Source of the DNA: JAADHU01 sp964446495
Lineage (GTDB): Bacteria; Pseudomonadota; Gammaproteobacteria; Steroidobacterales; Woeseiaceae
Assembly (NCBI GenBank): GCA_964446495.1
Contig: CAYUOY010000081.1
Coordinates: 1 to 17,280 of the forward strand
Direction: 5' to 3'
DNA: 17,280 nucleotides
Shown: positions 14,871 through 17,280 of the stretch, piece after piece
Layout of the letters: every line of letters starts with the position of its first letter
Numbering within the stretch: the first letter of the stretch is position 1
Program-made: the position numbers and the translations under genes
The notes under the pieces: generated by a model
What the model saw: the letters and a program-made list of their open reading frames with translations, nothing else
Databases searched by the model: none
What the model was told of the DNA's origin: nothing

Positions 14871-15362
14871 CTATTCAAATATGAAGCGGCTGGTGATCTG
14901 GTCAAAACGAATAACGAAATTCCTGCCAGGAGCAATGTTGACCGTGGCGGACTGCGTGTACCGAAAAGCAGACTCATTGCCGCTATTGTCGAGCTTCATC
15001 TGCAAATCATAGTCACCAGCGGCGATCACGATACGTGCATAGACAATGGACTCACCGTCGGACCACAGCCCGCTTGGGGGGAGAATGGCGTTGTACAGGA
15101 CGTCGTCGTTGGCGGTAATTTCGACTCGTAGCGGATGGCGTTCTCGCGGACAGTCGGCCGGTCGGCGCATATTGGGGGCTAGTTCGTTCAGTTCTTCCTG
15201 AGTGAATTGGTGGCAGATTCCCACTCTTTCCCCGGCAAGCGAAAACGATATCGAGATGATCGCTTCATTCGCCTGAAGTATGCGCATTTCCGGCCAGGCG
15301 GAGAACATGCCCACCAGACCGACGAATAATGCATAAAATGCGATCTGACCCAGAATCTTCAC
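14871..15362 (-). CDS. Small membrane-anchored or exported hypothetical protein of the redox operon
   Basis: The 163-residue product begins with a hydrophobic segment (about residues 5-22, ILGQIAFYALFVGLVGMF) that is a signal peptide or membrane anchor. The rest is predicted to lie outside the cytoplasm and looks beta-rich. It has only two cysteines, C50 followed by H51 (GICHQF) and C71 (DCPRER), which could form a disulfide or bind a metal; there is no CxxCH motif. I do not recognise the family. The start is GTG, overlapping the upstream cytochrome fusion stop as GTGA, and the next gene begins eight bases later. Tight coupling suggests a structural or assembly partner of the cytochrome fusion. 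Confidence 0.75.
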   Translation of the reverse strand: MKILGQIAFYALFVGLVGMFSAWPEMRILQANEAIISISFSLAGERVGICHQFTQEELNELAPNMRRPADCPRERHPLRVEITANDDVLYNAILPPSGLWSDGESIVYARIVIAAGDYDLQMKLDNSGNESAFRYTQSATVNIAPGRNFVIRFDQITSRFIFE

Positions 15363-16903
15363 ACCGAATCCCCGGTTTTCACGATCGTACCCACGGACTC
15401 GCGCAGCTTGGCCAGATGTTGTGATATCTGCTGCGGTGCAATCTTGTCATCACGCCAGGTCATCGCAATTTTGCGGCTGTCGATGCGTTTTCTCAAGCGT
15501 GGATCACGAGTTCGCATGACACGTTGCTCTGTCCATTGGGCACCAAAGCGAAAGCGACAGCCGCCATCCGCACAAGCTGTCAGCACGATGGCGTCAGCGA
15601 AGCTACGTGATAACGCGTAGTCCAGGTAGGCGGGCGGAATCTGGCCCATGCAGGTGACGTAGATCACCGCTTCACCCTCTTTCTGCAATTTTTTTCCGAC
15701 TCGATTCCCTTCACAACAGAAGGTCAGTATCCGGACATCGTCATCATCCCGGTAGCGGGCCTCTTTGATCTGTTCGCGCAAATCAGCCGCCGGTAAAGCT
15801 GGCAGGTCGATGCCTGGAATGAGCTCGCGGCGGGTACGGAAAGGGCTTGCGGTGGGACAGGCGCCCACGCAGATACCGCAGCTCACGCACAGATCCGGAA
15901 CAACGACGGCTTCTTCCGTATAGCTCTTACCATCGCTTCGCGGCAACATGTCTATAGCGCCGTAAGGACAATCATCCGCGCATCGGCGGCAACCGTTGCA
16001 ATTATCCAGGTCCACCACAGCCGGCGCAAGCTTGCGCCCGGGTGGCAACCAGGGTGCGACGACTATCAGCCCGGTGATGGCGACCAGCATTGTCCAGACC
16101 CAACCCGGTGACCAGGCACTGACCAGCGGATAGGCGTGCAGATAGAACCAGTCGAGACTGATCGTTTGAGTCGCCTGAGTCAGATCCGCTTTGTCCTGAC
16201 TCTCCGCCGGGAACACGAACGCAAGTACCAGCATTGCAAGCAGGGTCCCGCTCATTAACTGTCGCGGAGGAGTAATGGCCGGCCGCGACAGGCGAAATAC
16301 ATGCAGCCAGATTCCGAAGACCAGGAATATGGGTAGCCCGATCAGGTGCAGGAAGGCCATCAAGGTAAAAAATCTATCGCTCAGCACCGAATCGCTGAGA
16401 AAGTTGGCGGCCATGGATCCCGTAAATATGGGTATTGCGTCCATCAACTCCGCCGACGTAATGGCCGTGTAGTGCGCCAGCTCATCCCAAACCAGCCAGT
16501 AACCGGTAATGCCGAGCGGAAAGATCATCCAGATCAGCGGCATGCCGGTAACCCAGCTGAACCAGCGACTTTGGCGATAGCGATCGAAGGAGAACTCCTT
16601 CAGGATGTGTAGCAACACCGTGACAATCAACGCATCCGACGCGTATCGATGCAGGCTGCGCATGATACCGCCCAGATACCATTGTTCGTGTGTCAGGTAT
16701 TCGAGGGACTCGAAGGCCCCTGAAACGCTGGTACGAAAAAATATTAACAACCAGATGCCGCTGACCAGGACGATCCAGCAGAAGAAAATGCTCAGCGAAC
16801 CGAGCTGATCGAGCGGATTTTGCCCCGCGGAAAAAGCACGGGACATTGGCCTTTGCAGAAGGCTAAAGCCGGCGCGACCGGTTTTTTGCAACAGGGAAAG
16901 CAA
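15359..16903 (-). CDS. Cytochrome b - dicluster ferredoxin - MvhD/FlpD fusion protein
   Basis: The 514-residue product joins three modules. Residues about 35-210 are a diheme cytochrome b with H85/H99 and H186/H201; the 14- and 15-residue spacings match cytochrome b6. The segment GYWLVWDELAHYTAITSAEL resembles the Qo-side loop. Extra helices lie at about 218-232 and 266-284. Residues 302-349 hold two [4Fe-4S] motifs, CNGCRRCADDCP and CVSCGICVGACP. Residues about 390-500 resemble the MvhD/FlpD hydrogenase delta subunit, with C396-C397, C418, C444 and C449 likely binding a [2Fe-2S] cluster. It should carry electrons between quinone in the membrane and a cytoplasmic donor or acceptor. No hydrogenase or HdrA lies in the window. 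The start is TTG 16903 (ATG 16846 possible), five bases after the SCO stop. Confidence 0.88.
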   Translation of the reverse strand: MLSLLQKTGRAGFSLLQRPMSRAFSAGQNPLDQLGSLSIFFCWIVLVSGIWLLIFFRTSVSGAFESLEYLTHEQWYLGGIMRSLHRYASDALIVTVLLHILKEFSFDRYRQSRWFSWVTGMPLIWMIFPLGITGYWLVWDELAHYTAITSAELMDAIPIFTGSMAANFLSDSVLSDRFFTLMAFLHLIGLPIFLVFGIWLHVFRLSRPAITPPRQLMSGTLLAMLVLAFVFPAESQDKADLTQATQTISLDWFYLHAYPLVSAWSPGWVWTMLVAITGLIVVAPWLPPGRKLAPAVVDLDNCNGCRRCADDCPYGAIDMLPRSDGKSYTEEAVVVPDLCVSCGICVGACPTASPFRTRRELIPGIDLPALPAADLREQIKEARYRDDDDVRILTFCCEGNRVGKKLQKEGEAVIYVTCMGQIPPAYLDYALSRSFADAIVLTACADGGCRFRFGAQWTEQRVMRTRDPRLRKRIDSRKIAMTWRDDKIAPQQISQHLAKLRESVGTIVKTGDSV

Positions 16904-16908
16904 TGGGC

Positions 16909-17280
16909 CTAGGTCTTGTCGACCCGGCGAAATCCACGCCAGAGATACACAAAGCCGGACAAAACAACGAGAAATCCGATGGCAGCTTGAATGAAAATTG
17001 AGTTATCTATTTCGTAGCGCCCGGTGGCCGGATTATAGACCGTGCAAAACAGGCGCACACGATCAAGCAGCCCGGCGAATACGTGACCCTGCGACTCCGG
17101 TCGATTGAAAACCAGTTGCTTGAGTGGTTCTACCAACCAGGGAAGCTCAAAGCGCATGCCATAGACCTGGCTGTAGACTTTGCCATCGCGGTCGATAATG
17201 GTGAGTTGATTCAGGTGATCGAAGCCACGTGGCGACGGGAAGAACTGGAAACCCAGCTCGCGGCTAAGAGCGTCGATCGT
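16909..17280 (-). CDS. SCO1/SenC-family copper chaperone, C-terminal part (5' end outside window)
   Basis: The visible 123 residues are the C-terminal portion of an SCO-family thioredoxin-fold protein, which delivers copper to heme-copper oxidases. The metal-binding histidine is retained in RGFDHLNQLTIIDRDGK, matching the DHS-type motif of SCO1. The CxxxC copper motif would lie upstream, outside the window. After the fold come LLDRVRLFCTVYNPATGRYE, a tail seen in some long SCO proteins, and a C-terminal membrane helix (FIQAAIGFLVVLSGFVYLW) with a basic end. The reading frame runs open through the right edge; an internal ATG at 17157 is not the start. It heads the operon with the cytochrome fusion, and its presence implies a copper-containing client, probably the nearby subunit I. 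Confidence 0.85.
   Translation of the reverse strand, partial: TIDALSRELGFQFFPSPRGFDHLNQLTIIDRDGKVYSQVYGMRFELPWLVEPLKQLVFNRPESQGHVFAGLLDRVRLFCTVYNPATGRYEIDNSIFIQAAIGFLVVLSGFVYLWRGFRRVDKT

Noticed and set aside
15359..16903. Reading the fusion as part of a hydrogenase
   Set aside because: Only the MvhD-like domain points that way; no hydrogenase large or small subunit or maturation gene is in the window.

Overview
The window is a bacterial chromosomal segment, gene-dense and roughly 55% GC. Its genes look proteobacterial, most likely from an aerobic or microaerobic marine gammaproteobacterium; this taxonomic reading is inference from gene style only (many coupled overlaps, TTG/GTG starts, multiheme cytochrome, SCO and heme-copper proteins). 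I see no tRNA, rRNA, CRISPR array, transposase or phage gene.

Layout. Positions 1-571 hold a stretch without a recognisable gene and a small predicted membrane protein. Positions 917-4886 (minus strand) form a tightly coupled three-gene operon: acetoacetyl-CoA synthetase, a hotdog thioesterase and glycerol kinase. This joins ketone-body/acyl-CoA handling to glycerol phosphorylation. Positions 5073-8449 carry a membrane-anchored peroxiredoxin-like protein (+), a leucine-type dehydrogenase (-), a DUF2461 protein (-) and a TauE/SafE exporter (+). Positions 8436-11154 (-) carry an octaheme c-type cytochrome lipoprotein with a C-terminal TPR domain, and a cold-shock protein whose leader contains a terminator-like hairpin. 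Positions 11458-12615 (-) encode an FMN-dependent alpha-hydroxy-acid dehydrogenase.

The most interesting part is 12767-17280. Going right, a divergent heme-copper-oxidase-like subunit I overlaps a 60-residue two-helix membrane protein. Coming back from the right edge is a compact operon: an SCO-type copper chaperone (cut by the window), a three-part fusion (b6-like diheme cytochrome b, two [4Fe-4S] clusters, MvhD/FlpD domain), a small exported protein and a bacteriohemerythrin. The two operons converge on a 29-bp hairpin. The oxidase-like subunit keeps the heme-ligand histidines, but one of the usual paired CuB histidines is Ala and the usual cross-linked Tyr position is Phe. That fits a nitric-oxide-reductase-like or otherwise non-canonical enzyme better than a standard O2 reductase. 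Copper delivery (SCO), a diiron O2/NO-binding protein (hemerythrin) and an electron route between quinone and cytoplasmic low-potential carriers (cytochrome b/Fd/MvhD) all sit beside it. I propose this as a candidate uncharacterised respiratory or NO/O2-detoxifying system. Its function is inferred, not shown.
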